From NCBI GenBank assembly GCA_900478215.1, contig LS483478.1, positions 434,001 to 498,000 on the forward strand: a stretch of DNA of 64,000 bases. Direction: 5' to 3'. A program made the position numbers and the translations under genes. The stretch comes from Salmonella enterica subsp. houtenae serovar Houten (lineage in GTDB: Bacteria; Pseudomonadota; Gammaproteobacteria; Enterobacterales; Enterobacteriaceae). Numbering within the stretch: the first letter of the stretch is position 1; each line of letters begins with the position of its first letter. Below the pieces are notes generated by a model. That model was not told the DNA's origin. It searched no databases and worked only from the letters and a program-made list of their open reading frames with translations. Positions 18,943 through 27,395 of the stretch are shown piece by piece.

Positions 18943-20910
18943 ATGGGCATTTTCTCCATTGCCAACCAGCACATTCGCTTTGCGGTAAAGCTGGCGTGCG
19001 CCATTGTGCTGGCATTATTTATCGGCTTCCACTTTCAACTGGAGACGCCGCGTTGGGCGGTGCTGACCGCCGCGATCGTGGCGGCAGGCCCGGCATTTGC
19101 CGCCGGCGGGGAACCCTATTCCGGCGCTATCCGCTATCGCGGAATGTTGCGTATTATCGGGACGTTTATTGGCTGTATCGCCGCGCTTATCATCATTATC
19201 GCTATGATCCGCGCGCCGCTCTTGATGATTCTGGTGTGCTGTGTCTGGGCCGGTTTCTGTACCTGGATCTCTTCTCTGGTACGGATCGAAAACTCTTATG
19301 CGTGGGGGTTGTCAGGTTATACCGCGCTGATCATTGTGATTACTATTCAGGCGGAGCCGCTGCTCACGCCGCAATTTGCGCTTGAGCGCTGTAGCGAAAT
19401 CGTCATCGGCATTGGCTGCGCTATTTTAGCGGATCTGCTGTTCTCGCCGCGATCGATAAAGCAGGAGGTTGATCGCGAGTTGGACAGCTTGCTGGTGGCG
19501 CAATATCAGCTAATGCAGCTTTGTATTAAGCATGGCGACAGCGAAGAGGTCGACAACGCCTGGGGCGATTTGGTGCGGCGCACGACGGCGCTGGAGGGGA
19601 TGCGCAGTAATCTGAATATGGAGTCTTCGCGCTGGTTACGCGCTAACCGCCGCCTGAAAGCGCTGAATACACTTTCGCTCACGCTGATTACGCAATCCTG
19701 TGAAACTTATCTTATTCAAAATACGCGGCCGGAACTGATTACTGATACGTTCCGGGAACTGTTCGAGACGCCGGTCGAAACGGTACAGGATGTCCACAGG
19801 CAGTTAAAAAGGATGCGGCGCGTCATTGTCTGGACCGGCGAGCGAGAGACCCCCGTCACGCTTTATAGCTGGGTAGGGGCTGCGACGCGATATCTACTGC
19901 TTAAACGCGGCGTGATCAGTAACACCAAAATCAGCGCAACGGAAGAAGAGATTCTGCAAGGCGAGCCTGTGGTGAAAGTGGAGTCCGCCGAACGTCATCA
20001 TGCTATGGTGAACTTCTGGCGCACCACGCTCTCCTGCGTACTGGGGACATTATTCTGGCTATGGACCGGCTGGACATCGGGTAATGGCGCGATGGTGATG
20101 ATTGCCGTGGTGACCTCGCTGGCGATGCGTTTACCCAATCCGCGCATGGTCTGCATTGATTTTATTTATGGCACTCTGGCGGCGTTGCCGCTGGGATTGC
20201 TCTATTTCCTGGTGATTATTCCCAATACGCAGCAAAGTATGCTGTTGTTATGTTTGAGTCTGGCGGTATTGGGGTTCTTTATCGGCATTGAGGTCCAGAA
20301 ACGGCGTCTGGGGTCGATGGGGGCGCTGGCCAGTACGATTAACATTATTGTGTTGGATAATCCGATGACGTTCCATTTCAGCCAGTTCCTCGATAGCGCG
20401 TTGGGGCAAATTGTCGGCTGTATGCTGGCGTTTATCGTCATTTTGCTGGTGCGTGATAAATCCAAAGACCGAACCGGTCGCGTGTTGCTTAATCAATTTG
20501 TTTCCGCTGCGGTCTCGGCAATGACGACCAACGTGGCGCGTCGTAAAGAGAACCATCTGCCTGCGTTATATCAGCAACTCTTTTTGCTGATGAATAAATT
20601 CCCTGGCGATTTGCCGAAGTTCCGCCTGGCGCTAACGATGATCATTGCTCATCAACGTCTGCGCGACGCGCCGATACCGGTTAATGACGACCTGTCAGTG
20701 TTCCATCGTCAGCTTCGTCGTACTGCAGACCACGTTATTTCCGCCGGAAGCGATGATAAACGGCGACGCTACTTTGGTCAGTTGCTGGATGAGCTGGATA
20801 TCTATCAGGAGAAATTACGTATCTGGGAGGCGTCGCCGCAGGTGACGGAACCGGTTAAACGCCTGACGGGCATGTTACATAAATACCAGAACGCGCTTAC
20901 CGATAGCTAA
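18943..20910 (+). CDS. aaeB: p-Hydroxybenzoic acid efflux subunit AaeB
   Basis: 655 residues from ATG at 18943 (MGIFSIANQHIRF), which is the family length. An in-frame ATG at 18937, overlapping the aaeA stop, would add two residues and cannot be excluded. It belongs to the FUSC/aromatic acid exporter family: two blocks of about five membrane helices (residues about 10-165 and 365-500), each followed by a cytoplasmic region. It exports p-hydroxybenzoate and related acids with AaeA. It is the last gene of the operon and is followed by a terminator. Confidence 0.95.
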   Translation: MGIFSIANQHIRFAVKLACAIVLALFIGFHFQLETPRWAVLTAAIVAAGPAFAAGGEPYSGAIRYRGMLRIIGTFIGCIAALIIIIAMIRAPLLMILVCCVWAGFCTWISSLVRIENSYAWGLSGYTALIIVITIQAEPLLTPQFALERCSEIVIGIGCAILADLLFSPRSIKQEVDRELDSLLVAQYQLMQLCIKHGDSEEVDNAWGDLVRRTTALEGMRSNLNMESSRWLRANRRLKALNTLSLTLITQSCETYLIQNTRPELITDTFRELFETPVETVQDVHRQLKRMRRVIVWTGERETPVTLYSWVGAATRYLLLKRGVISNTKISATEEEILQGEPVVKVESAERHHAMVNFWRTTLSCVLGTLFWLWTGWTSGNGAMVMIAVVTSLAMRLPNPRMVCIDFIYGTLAALPLGLLYFLVIIPNTQQSMLLLCLSLAVLGFFIGIEVQKRRLGSMGALASTINIIVLDNPMTFHFSQFLDSALGQIVGCMLAFIVILLVRDKSKDRTGRVLLNQFVSAAVSAMTTNVARRKENHLPALYQQLFLLMNKFPGDLPKFRLALTMIIAHQRLRDAPIPVNDDLSVFHRQLRRTADHVISAGSDDKRRRYFGQLLDELDIYQEKLRIWEASPQVTEPVKRLTGMLHKYQNALTDS

Positions 20911-20919
20911 CCCACAAGA

Positions 20920-20946
20920 ACCGATGCCAAAAGCGTCGGTTTTTTT
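20920..20946 (+). terminator. aaeXAB terminator
   Basis: ACCGATGC / GCGTCGGT stem with one G-T pair and a CAAAA loop, followed by six more T residues, 9 bases after the aaeB stop. Confidence 0.85.
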
Positions 20947-21024
20947 ATGACTATACTTATTTGAGATACAAAAACAGCGCAAGAGTACTCCGGGGCTAAA
21001 AGCGTTTCTGGAAGTAAAACCTCT

Positions 21025-21063
21025 GCATCATGATGCTTTGTAGTAAAACAGACAATTGTCTGT
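21025..21063. promoter_or_regulatory. Two perfect palindromes upstream of yhcO
   Basis: GCATCATGATGC (21025-21036, 12 bp) and ACAGACAATTGTCTGT (21048-21063, 16 bp) are both perfect dyads, 11 bases apart, with the second ending 18 bases before the yhcO start. They could be operators or mRNA hairpins that sit next to the ribosome binding site. No known regulator is assigned. Confidence 0.4.
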
Positions 21064-21081
21064 CGGGGATGGTAGCTGGCT

Positions 21082-21354
21082 ATGAATGTCTATACTTTTG
21101 ATTTTAATGATATTAAAAACCAAAGCGATTTTTATCGCGAGTTTACGCAGACGTTTGGTCTTGCCAGTGAAAAAGTAAGCGATCTTGATACATTATGGGA
21201 TGCGGTAATGAGCGAGATCTTACCCTTACCGCTTGAGATTGAATTCGTTCATCTGCCTGATAAGCTGCGCAGGCGCTACGGGGCGCTGATTTTACTCTTT
21301 GATGAAGCGGAAGAAGAGCTGGAGGGGCGGCTACGGTTTAATGTCCGGCATTGA
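21082..21354 (+). CDS. yhcO: Barstar-family protein YhcO
   Basis: 90 residues, acidic, with the barstar fold signature (start MNVYTFDFNDIKNQSDFYREF; LDTLWDAVMSEILPLP). Barstar is the inhibitor of the RNase barnase in Bacillus, but no barnase-like gene is present in this window, so its partner is unknown. E. coli YhcO has the same length and neighbours. It runs convergent with the yhcN-family genes. Confidence 0.9.
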   Translation: MNVYTFDFNDIKNQSDFYREFTQTFGLASEKVSDLDTLWDAVMSEILPLPLEIEFVHLPDKLRRRYGALILLFDEAEEELEGRLRFNVRH

Positions 21355-21361
21355 AAAAGCA

Positions 21362-21388
21362 TAAAAAAGCCCCCGACAGGCGGGGGCA
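21362..21388 (-). terminator. Terminator for the yhcN-family genes
   Basis: Read on the minus strand, GCCCCCG and CGGGGGC form a stem followed by TTTTTT, downstream of the stop at 21414. A second small hairpin (TCGTC/GACGA) lies between. On the plus strand it lacks a T-run. Confidence 0.8.
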
Positions 21389-21413
21389 AGTCGTCGGGTT
21401 AGACGACGAGGGT

Positions 21414-21680
21414 TTATTTATACAGCTCAGCGGTGGCGTGCCAGTTATCACCTTCTTTTAATTCGATAATGCGATAGCTATTAGCGCCCGCTTTTTCGGC
21501 TTTAGCGACGAGTTCCTGGCGCATATCCATTGGCGTACTACCAATCTGCGATACGGAAATGGTGCCCATCGGTTGCAAATTCTGCGCCTGTTCCGCATTG
21601 ACCTGGCGTACTGCGGCATTTGCGCCGAAAGAGAGTAGAGTGGCCAGGCCGAGTGATGCAATAATGTATTTCGTTTTCAT
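21414..21680 (-). CDS. YhcN/BhsA/McbA-family (DUF1471) periplasmic protein, second copy
   Basis: 88 residues with a signal peptide (residues 1-22, ending GANA). The mature part has the DUF1471 pattern: AEQAQN, the PMGTISVSQIGSTPMDM segment, and the end DNWHATAELYK. It is a paralogue of the next upstream gene, sharing long identical stretches such as STPMDM/SSPMDM and NWHATAELYK. Members of this family are small stress-induced periplasmic proteins linked to acid or peroxide stress and biofilm. RBS AAGGA is nine bases before the start. The E. coli K-12 map has a single gene here. Confidence 0.85.
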   Translation of the reverse strand: MKTKYIIASLGLATLLSFGANAAVRQVNAEQAQNLQPMGTISVSQIGSTPMDMRQELVAKAEKAGANSYRIIELKEGDNWHATAELYK

Positions 21681-21783
21681 AACTTTTTATTCCTTTACAG
21701 GGTCAACCCCGCGGATTAAAGGGCTTTTCTTATGCGATATCTCCGCGAAGTAACGACACGTTATATGCGATGGCAGGTGAATT

Positions 21784-22047
21784 TTATTTATACAGTTCAG
21801 CAGTAGCGTGCCAGTTGCTGCCGCTACGCGCTTCGGTAATGTGGTAGGCCGTGGCGCCCTGTTCATCCGCTTTTTTACTCAGCATGGCATTCATATCCAT
21901 AGGCGATGAGCCAATAGCGCTGACTGAAACCGAGCCGATCGCTTCACGGTTTTGCGCTTGCTCTGCGCTGATAGGTTCTGCGGCGAAAGCGCCAAAAGAA
22001 AGAACGGACAGAATACTTAATGTTGTAATAGTAGTTTTGATTTTCAT
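21784..22047 (-). CDS. yhcN: Stress-induced periplasmic protein YhcN
   Basis: 87 residues, the E. coli YhcN length. Signal peptide residues 1-22 (ending GAFA), then AEQAQNREAIGSVSVSAIGS and the C terminus SNWHATAELYK. DUF1471 family; E. coli YhcN responds to hydrogen peroxide and cytoplasmic acid stress. It is the upstream member of a tandem pair. An extended -10 (TGTATACT) lies upstream on the minus strand. Confidence 0.9.
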   Translation of the reverse strand: MKIKTTITTLSILSVLSFGAFAAEPISAEQAQNREAIGSVSVSAIGSSPMDMNAMLSKKADEQGATAYHITEARSGSNWHATAELYK

Positions 22048-22370
22048 GATTTTTACCTCGTCGAATTCCTTTACTGGGGTCTTTGTTTCGTGACCCTCAT
22101 CACAAAATTAAGTATACACTAATCACGCGATTAATTAATACCACGCTAATTGTTTCTACTTTTTAAAGATATTAAAAATGTTATTTTTTATAACGTTATG
22201 GAATTAAAATTGCTGTTTTTCGCCGCCATATTTTAAAAAGTAAAAGAAAATCAAACTTTTAAAAAATTTAACATTTTGTGCGTTTTTTTGATCTGGCATT
22301 CGCGCGGTGAATGTTTAAGGGCATGATTTGCTAAATGATCGCCGTACAGGAAAGCTGCGAGGGGAAAGGG
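22048..22370. promoter_or_regulatory. yhcN upstream region with promoter and CRP-like box
   Basis: This stretch, very AT-rich from about 22110 to 22290, has no gene. On the minus strand TATACT at 22111-22116, preceded by TG, is the likely yhcN -10. A TGTGATGAGGGTCACG element (22104-22089) matches nine of the ten CRP half-site bases but lies downstream of that -10. Its role is uncertain. Confidence 0.4.
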
Positions 22371-22403
22371 CAAAAAGGTGCCTCCGCCGTACGACGACGG
22401 AGG
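22371..22403 (-). terminator. argR terminator
   Basis: On the minus strand CCTCCGTCG pairs with CGGCGGAGG (one G-T pair), followed after a short CACC spacer by TTTTTG, ten bases after the argR stop. Confidence 0.75.
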
Positions 22404-22412
22404 AAGTGGGGG

Positions 22413-22883
22413 CTAGAGTTCTTGTTCAAAGAGCTCCAGAATGGCTTCGTAGAGATCTCTTACGGAAAAGCCGCTGGCAGGCGTAGTGAAGATAGTATCG
22501 TCGCCGGCAATCGTGCCGAGAATACCTTCCGCTTTTCCCAATGAGTCCAGCAGGCGCGCGATGAGTTGCGCTGCGCCGGGACTGGTATGAATCACCACGA
22601 CAGCGTCGTTATAATCGATATCCAGCACCAGATTTTTCAACGGACTGGATGTTGTTGGCACGCCCAGTTCAGCCGGAAGACAGTACACCATCTCCATTTT
22701 TGCGTTACGTGTACGCACCGCGCCGAACTTAGTCAACATGCGCGAGACCTTGGACTGATTGATATTTTCAAAGCCCTGATCCTGCAACGCGAGGACGATT
22801 TCGCCCTGTGAGCTGAATTTTTCTTCTTTGAGGAGCGCTTTAAACGCTCTTACTAGTTCTTCTTGTTTAGCCGAGCTTCGCAT
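22413..22883 (-). CDS. argR: Arginine repressor ArgR
   Basis: 156 residues, identical in length to E. coli ArgR. The N-terminal winged helix (residues about 1-70, with [14 protein letters not shown]) binds ARG boxes; the C-terminal domain ([13 protein letters not shown]) binds L-arginine and makes hexamers. ArgR represses arginine biosynthesis and its own gene, and serves in ColE1 dimer resolution. An ARG-box-like site lies just upstream. It is divergent from mdh. Confidence 0.97.
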
Positions 22884-22929
22884 AAGTCACCCGTAATATG
22901 GCGGTAGAAACAACATTATTGTGCATACA

Positions 22930-22947
22930 GATGAATTTTTATGCAAA
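22930..22947. promoter_or_regulatory. ARG box upstream of argR
   Basis: GATGAATTTTTATGCAAA carries TGAAT, four T/A bases and AT-x-CA in the spacing of the ARG-box consensus, with one mismatch in the core. It lies about 47 bases upstream of the argR start, which fits autoregulation. A second box next to it is not clear. Confidence 0.55.
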
Positions 22948-23080
22948 CAGTCTGCCTTGTTTAAGGCTGAAATAATGTTATGAAAGAGCGGAATTTTATC
23001 AAATTTCGTTATCAAGAAACATGCCTGTGTCACGCCTCGCAAATAAGATTAAAAGTAAATTAATTGTTATCAAAATGATG

Positions 23081-23108
23081 TTGTTTTGAGGGGGCAGTAG
23101 GGTATATT
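23081..23108 (+). promoter_or_regulatory. mdh promoter
   Basis: TTGTTT (23081-23086) and TATATT (23103-23108) with 16 bases between them form a plausible sigma-70 promoter about 190 bases before mdh. Confidence 0.5.
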
Positions 23109-23297
23109 GTCACCACCTGTAGGAACGTTGCTCGCTGGTTGCAGCCGATCCGGATTACGCAAATTAAATGCATAAAAGCCAAAATTGCGCGACTCCGCAT
23201 TCTTGACGCGTGAGGATTGTAATCATTGAATTTGTGAATTAAGGTCGCCGCCGCGGAGCAATAGACACTTAGTTAATCATATAATAAGGAGTTTAGG

Positions 23298-24236
23298 ATG
23301 AAAGTCGCAGTCCTCGGCGCTGCTGGTGGTATCGGTCAGGCGCTGGCATTACTTTTAAAAAACCAACTGCCTTCAGGTTCAGAACTCTCCCTGTACGACA
23401 TCGCTCCAGTGACACCCGGTGTGGCCGTTGATTTGAGCCACATCCCCACCGCTGTAAAAATCAAAGGTTTCTCCGGTGAAGACGCAACCCCGGCGCTTGA
23501 AGGCGCTGACGTAGTACTGATTTCTGCGGGTGTGGCGCGCAAGCCGGGTATGGACCGTTCCGACCTGTTTAACGTCAACGCCGGCATCGTGAAAAACCTG
23601 GTGCAGCAGATCGCTAAAACCTGTCCGAAAGCGTGCGTGGGCATTATCACCAACCCGGTGAACACCACCGTTGCGATTGCGGCGGAAGTGCTGAAAAAAG
23701 CAGGCGTATACGATAAAAACAAACTGTTTGGCGTGACCACGCTGGATATCATCCGCTCTAACACCTTTGTTGCAGAGCTGAAAGGTAAGCTGCCAACGGA
23801 AGTTGAAGTTCCGGTGATCGGCGGGCACTCTGGCGTGACTATTCTGCCACTGCTGTCGCAGATCCCTGGCGTCAGCTTTACCGAACAAGAAGCGGCCGAT
23901 CTGACTAAACGCATCCAGAACGCCGGTACTGAAGTCGTTGAGGCGAAAGCCGGCGGCGGATCGGCAACCCTCTCTATGGGCCAGGCTGCCGCGCGTTTCG
24001 GTCTTTCTCTGGTTCGCGCTCTGCAGGGCGAAAAAGGCGTGGTGGAATGCGCCTATGTGGAAGGCGACGGTCAGTATGCCCGTTTCTTCTCTCAGCCGCT
24101 GCTGCTGGGTAAAAACGGCGTAGAAGAGCGTAAATCCATCGGCACGCTGAGCGCTTTCGAGCAACGCTCGCTGGAAGGTATGCTGGATACGCTGAAAAAA
24201 GACATTACGCTTGGCGAAGAGTTCGTCACGAAGTAA
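23298..24236 (+). CDS. mdh: Malate dehydrogenase
   Basis: 312 residues, the E. coli length. NAD-dependent interconversion of malate and oxaloacetate in the TCA cycle. The Rossmann loop GAAGGIGQAL starts at residue 7, the substrate arginines lie in RKPGMDR, and the catalytic histidine is H177 in GGHSG. RBS AAGGAG lies before the ATG. It is monocistronic with its own terminator. Confidence 0.98.
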   Translation: MKVAVLGAAGGIGQALALLLKNQLPSGSELSLYDIAPVTPGVAVDLSHIPTAVKIKGFSGEDATPALEGADVVLISAGVARKPGMDRSDLFNVNAGIVKNLVQQIAKTCPKACVGIITNPVNTTVAIAAEVLKKAGVYDKNKLFGVTTLDIIRSNTFVAELKGKLPTEVEVPVIGGHSGVTILPLLSQIPGVSFTEQEAADLTKRIQNAGTEVVEAKAGGGSATLSMGQAAARFGLSLVRALQGEKGVVECAYVEGDGQYARFFSQPLLLGKNGVEERKSIGTLSAFEQRSLEGMLDTLKKDITLGEEFVTK

Positions 24237-24257
24237 GCCATATGTTGTTATAAAAAA

Positions 24258-24282
24258 AACCGGAGCTGACTCCGGTTTTTTT
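24258..24282. terminator. Bidirectional mdh/degS terminator
   Basis: CCGGAG-CTGA-CTCCGG stem with an A-run before and a seven-T run after, between the convergent mdh and degS genes. Confidence 0.9.
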
Positions 24283-24312
24283 ATGCCCGCTTGATTAACA
24301 ACGCAGAAAATA

Positions 24313-25380
24313 TCAATTGGTTGCCGGGTATTCCTGTACCGTCACCTGGAACGTGAGCTGCTTATCATCCCGCATCACCACGACCGGAATGACGGAACCC
24401 GGACGGATTTCCGCCACCTGATCCATCGTCTCCAGCGCGGACACGGCCGGTTTATTATTGACCGAAATAATCAAGTCGTTAACCTGAATTCCGGCAAGCG
24501 CGGCGGGGCCGTTTGGCGTTACTTCATTAACCACAATGCCCTGAATCGGGTCCATGCCGCTACCCTGCGCGTGCAGCGGCGCGATTTCTCGTCCGCCAAT
24601 ACCGATATAGCCGCGAATCACGCGACCGTCGCGGATAAGCTTATCCATAATTTTCGTGGCTAGCTGGAAGGGGATCGCAAAACCAATGCCTTCCGGCGTT
24701 TCGCCATCGTTACTCTTATCAAAAGAGAGGGTGTTGATCCCCATCAGTTCGCCTAACGAGTTGACCAGCGCGCCGCCGGAATTACCGTGGTTAATTGAGG
24801 CGTCGGTCTGGAGAAAATTCTGTCGCCCCGTCGGGTTCAGGCCGATACGACCCGTTGCGCTGATGATCCCCTGGGTGATGGTCTGTCCCAGATTATATGG
24901 GTTGCCGATAGCCAGTACGACGTCGCCAATATGCGGCGTACGCTTTGTATTAATCGGGATGGTGGGCAGCCCGCCGGTGGCGTTGATCTTCAGCACCGCC
25001 AGATCGGTAAGCGAATCGGAGCCAACCAGTAGCGCTTCAAACACGCGGCCGTCCTGTAGCGCGACGATAATCTGATCGGCATCGTTAATCACGTGCTTGT
25101 TGGTAATAATATAACCGCGTTGATCCATGATCACGCCGGAACCCAGCGTGCGGATCTCCAGTTGATTATGCGCGGTACTGTTCATACTGCGGTTATAGAC
25201 ATTGACGACGGCAGGCGCGGCGCGGCGAACCGCAAAATTATAGCTGGCTGGCGTCTCATCGGTACTGTCGAATTGCGGGACGGCGATAGGACTAATTTTG
25301 CGCAAAGAAGGCATGACGGCCAACAGAATAGCGCCGACAATTAAACCTATTGCGACCGAACGTAAGAGCTTCACAAACAT
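24313..25380 (-). CDS. degS: Regulatory serine protease DegS
   Basis: 355 residues, the E. coli length. An N-terminal membrane anchor (about 5-25) replaces a cleaved signal. The trypsin-like domain has H96 (TNKHV) and S201 (GNSGG), and there is one C-terminal PDZ domain. It senses misfolded outer-membrane protein tails through the PDZ and makes the first cut in RseA, starting the sigma-E response. It lies 92 bases after degQ in the same direction. Confidence 0.97.
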   Translation of the reverse strand: MFVKLLRSVAIGLIVGAILLAVMPSLRKISPIAVPQFDSTDETPASYNFAVRRAAPAVVNVYNRSMNSTAHNQLEIRTLGSGVIMDQRGYIITNKHVINDADQIIVALQDGRVFEALLVGSDSLTDLAVLKINATGGLPTIPINTKRTPHIGDVVLAIGNPYNLGQTITQGIISATGRIGLNPTGRQNFLQTDASINHGNSGGALVNSLGELMGINTLSFDKSNDGETPEGIGFAIPFQLATKIMDKLIRDGRVIRGYIGIGGREIAPLHAQGSGMDPIQGIVVNEVTPNGPAALAGIQVNDLIISVNNKPAVSALETMDQVAEIRPGSVIPVVVMRDDKQLTFQVTVQEYPATN

Positions 25381-25472
25381 GATGGAGGCGTCGTTAAAAA
25401 AGGGAACGGCAGCAGCATACCATGAGTTAACCGGACATCACATCGCAGGCTGATGCCCGGTTTAAGACAGGA

Positions 25473-26840
25473 TTAGCGCAGCAATAGATAAATATTTTCG
25501 TTGCCGCGTACTACCTGAAGAGCAATGATGGACGGTTTTGCCGCCATCACTTTGCGCATTTCGGCGATAGAACTGATGCGATCGCGGTTAACGCCGATGA
25601 TAACATCATCTTTTTGCAAACCGGCCTGAGCAGCGGGACTGCTTTTTTCGACGCTATCAATCTTAACGCCTTTCGTCCCGTCTTTCAGTTGTCCGTCGCT
25701 CAGAGTCGCGCCTTGCAACGCCGGGGCAATCATTTCGGCGCTGGCGGAAGAGGAGGTATTGGAATCCAGCGTGACTTCCACCTCCAGCGGCTTACCATCG
25801 CGCAGCAGACCCAGCTTCACTTTCGTGCCCGGTTCGGTGGTGGCGATACGTGAACGCAGTTCGGCAAAGCTATTCAGCGGCTTACCGTTAAGACTGATAA
25901 TCACGTCTCCGGATTTCACCCCGGCCTTCGCCGAACCTGAATTGGGTAAAACCTCGCTGACAAAAGCGCCACGCTGAACATTCAGTTTGAATGCCTTAGC
26001 GATATCAGCGGTCATTTCAGTGCCTTTAATTCCCAGCAATCCGCGTTTGATCTCGCCGAACTGAATCAACTGCTGCGCCAGCGTGCGCGCCATGTTGCTT
26101 GGGATCGCAAAGCCAATCCCAATGCTGCCGCCGCCGGGCGCCAGAATCGCGGTGTTAATGCCAATCAGCTCGCCGTTCAGGTTAAGCAGCGCGCCGCCGG
26201 AGTTGCCGCGGTTAATGGAGGCATCGGTTTGAATAAAGTTCTCAAGCCCTTCCAGATTAAGCCCGCTGCGTCCCAGAGCGGAAATAATCCCCGAGGTGGC
26301 GGTTTGCCCCAGACCAAATGGATTACCGACCGCCACGGCGAAATCGCCGACGCGGAGTTTGTCGGAATCGGCGATGGCAATTTGCGTTAACCGGCTGGGA
26401 TTCTGAATTTGTAGTAGAGCGATATCGCTCTGATCGTCGCCGCCGATCAGCTTCGCGTCGAATTCGCGTCCGTCATTCAATTGAATGCTGATCTTCTGTG
26501 CCTGATTGATCACATGATTATTGGTTAATACATAGCCTTTCGCGGCATCGATAATCACCCCCGAACCAAGTCCTTCAAATTGCTGGGACGGCTGGTCTGG
26601 CAAATCTTCACCAAAGAATTTTTTAAACTCCTCCGGCACTTTTGGGCTCTGGGCGGCGGTCCCCTCGACTTTCACGCTGACGACAGCAGGCAGCACTTTC
26701 TCCAGCATAGGGGCAAGGCTTGGCAGCGCCGCCTGGCCTGGCACCTGGCCTGGTATCGATGCAAGGGCTGGAAACGGTGCCGAAAGAGTTAACCCGACAC
26801 TTAACGCTAATGCACTCAACAGCTGGGTGTGTTTTTTCAT
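25473..26840 (-). CDS. degQ: Periplasmic protease/chaperone DegQ
   Basis: 455 residues. Signal peptide about 1-27 (ending FPALA), a trypsin-like domain with H109, D139 and S214 in precursor numbering, then two PDZ domains (near 260-350 and 365-450). It degrades and refolds misfolded periplasmic and outer-membrane proteins as a cage-forming oligomer. The pairing with degS matches E. coli. Two PDZ domains and a cleaved signal separate it from degS. Confidence 0.97.
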   Translation of the reverse strand: MKKHTQLLSALALSVGLTLSAPFPALASIPGQVPGQAALPSLAPMLEKVLPAVVSVKVEGTAAQSPKVPEEFKKFFGEDLPDQPSQQFEGLGSGVIIDAAKGYVLTNNHVINQAQKISIQLNDGREFDAKLIGGDDQSDIALLQIQNPSRLTQIAIADSDKLRVGDFAVAVGNPFGLGQTATSGIISALGRSGLNLEGLENFIQTDASINRGNSGGALLNLNGELIGINTAILAPGGGSIGIGFAIPSNMARTLAQQLIQFGEIKRGLLGIKGTEMTADIAKAFKLNVQRGAFVSEVLPNSGSAKAGVKSGDVIISLNGKPLNSFAELRSRIATTEPGTKVKLGLLRDGKPLEVEVTLDSNTSSSASAEMIAPALQGATLSDGQLKDGTKGVKIDSVEKSSPAAQAGLQKDDVIIGVNRDRISSIAEMRKVMAAKPSIIALQVVRGNENIYLLLR

Positions 26841-26953
26841 GGATGCTGCTCTCGTACCTTGAATGAACGGATAGACAATTCAAAACAGATGGATGTTATT
26901 GAATTTTCAGCCTGGTAACAATGATAATAGCTGGGACAGGAAAGATAGAGAGG

Positions 26954-26972
26954 GGGCGCAAGCGATGCGCCC
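26954..26972 (-). terminator. Hairpin between zapG and degQ
   Basis: GGGCGCA and TGCGCCC form a perfect 7-bp stem with a 5-base loop, downstream of zapG on the minus strand. No T-run follows, so termination is only likely. Confidence 0.4.
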
Positions 26973-26996
26973 GATAAATTTCTTAACGGCGTGCGA

Positions 26997-27395
26997 TTAA
27001 TCGCGCTTTGCGCCGCTACGTAACAGGCCAGACGCGCCTTCAGAATAGTCACGCGGCATTTGTACCGGCGCCTGATCGTTACCCGCTTCGGATTCGGCCA
27101 GGCGGTTACGGAACGGATTCGACTCCGCAGACATTTCCGGCAGCAGGCTACTGGAGCTTTTCGCCATATGCTGATACAACTGGCGGTAATCATGCGCCAT
27201 GGTATCCAGCAGTTCCGCGCTGCGGGCAAAGTGGCTAACCAGCTCTTCACGGTACTCTTCCAGCTCAGCTTTGTTTTTTTCCAGTTCGTACTGCAATGCC
27301 TGCTGTTGACGTAACTTACGATTACCAAAACGCATGGCTACGGCACCAATGATGATACCGACGACTAATCCAATTAGCGCATATTCCCAGGTCAT
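26997..27395 (-). CDS. zapG: Envelope-division protein ZapG (YhcB)
   Basis: 132 residues from ATG at 27395 (MTWEYALIGLVVG). An ATG two codons upstream directly abuts GGGAG, whereas this start has it six bases away, so this one is preferred. One N-terminal membrane helix (about 5-22) is followed by a long coiled coil (RKLRQQQALQYELEKNKAEL) and a disordered tail. YhcB/ZapG (DUF1043) links cell division, peptidoglycan and phospholipid synthesis in E. coli. It is divergent from zapE. Confidence 0.93.
   Translation of the reverse strand: MTWEYALIGLVVGIIIGAVAMRFGNRKLRQQQALQYELEKNKAELEEYREELVSHFARSAELLDTMAHDYRQLYQHMAKSSSSLLPEMSAESNPFRNRLAESEAGNDQAPVQMPRDYSEGASGLLRSGAKRD

Larger units (their letters stand above)
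22884..23297. other. argR-mdh divergent intergenic region
   Basis: 414 bases without a gene between two divergent starts. It holds the argR ARG box, the mdh promoter and a long mdh leader of about 180 bases. No small ORF with a good ribosome binding site was seen. Confidence 0.5.

Noticed and set aside
21082..22047. yhcO and the yhcN-like genes as a toxin-antitoxin module
   Set aside because: The yhcN-family proteins have signal peptides and a known periplasmic stress family; there is no toxin-like nuclease and the genes are convergent.
23379..24164. 261-residue minus-strand frame inside mdh
   Set aside because: Antisense shadow of mdh, which is complete and recognisable on the plus strand.
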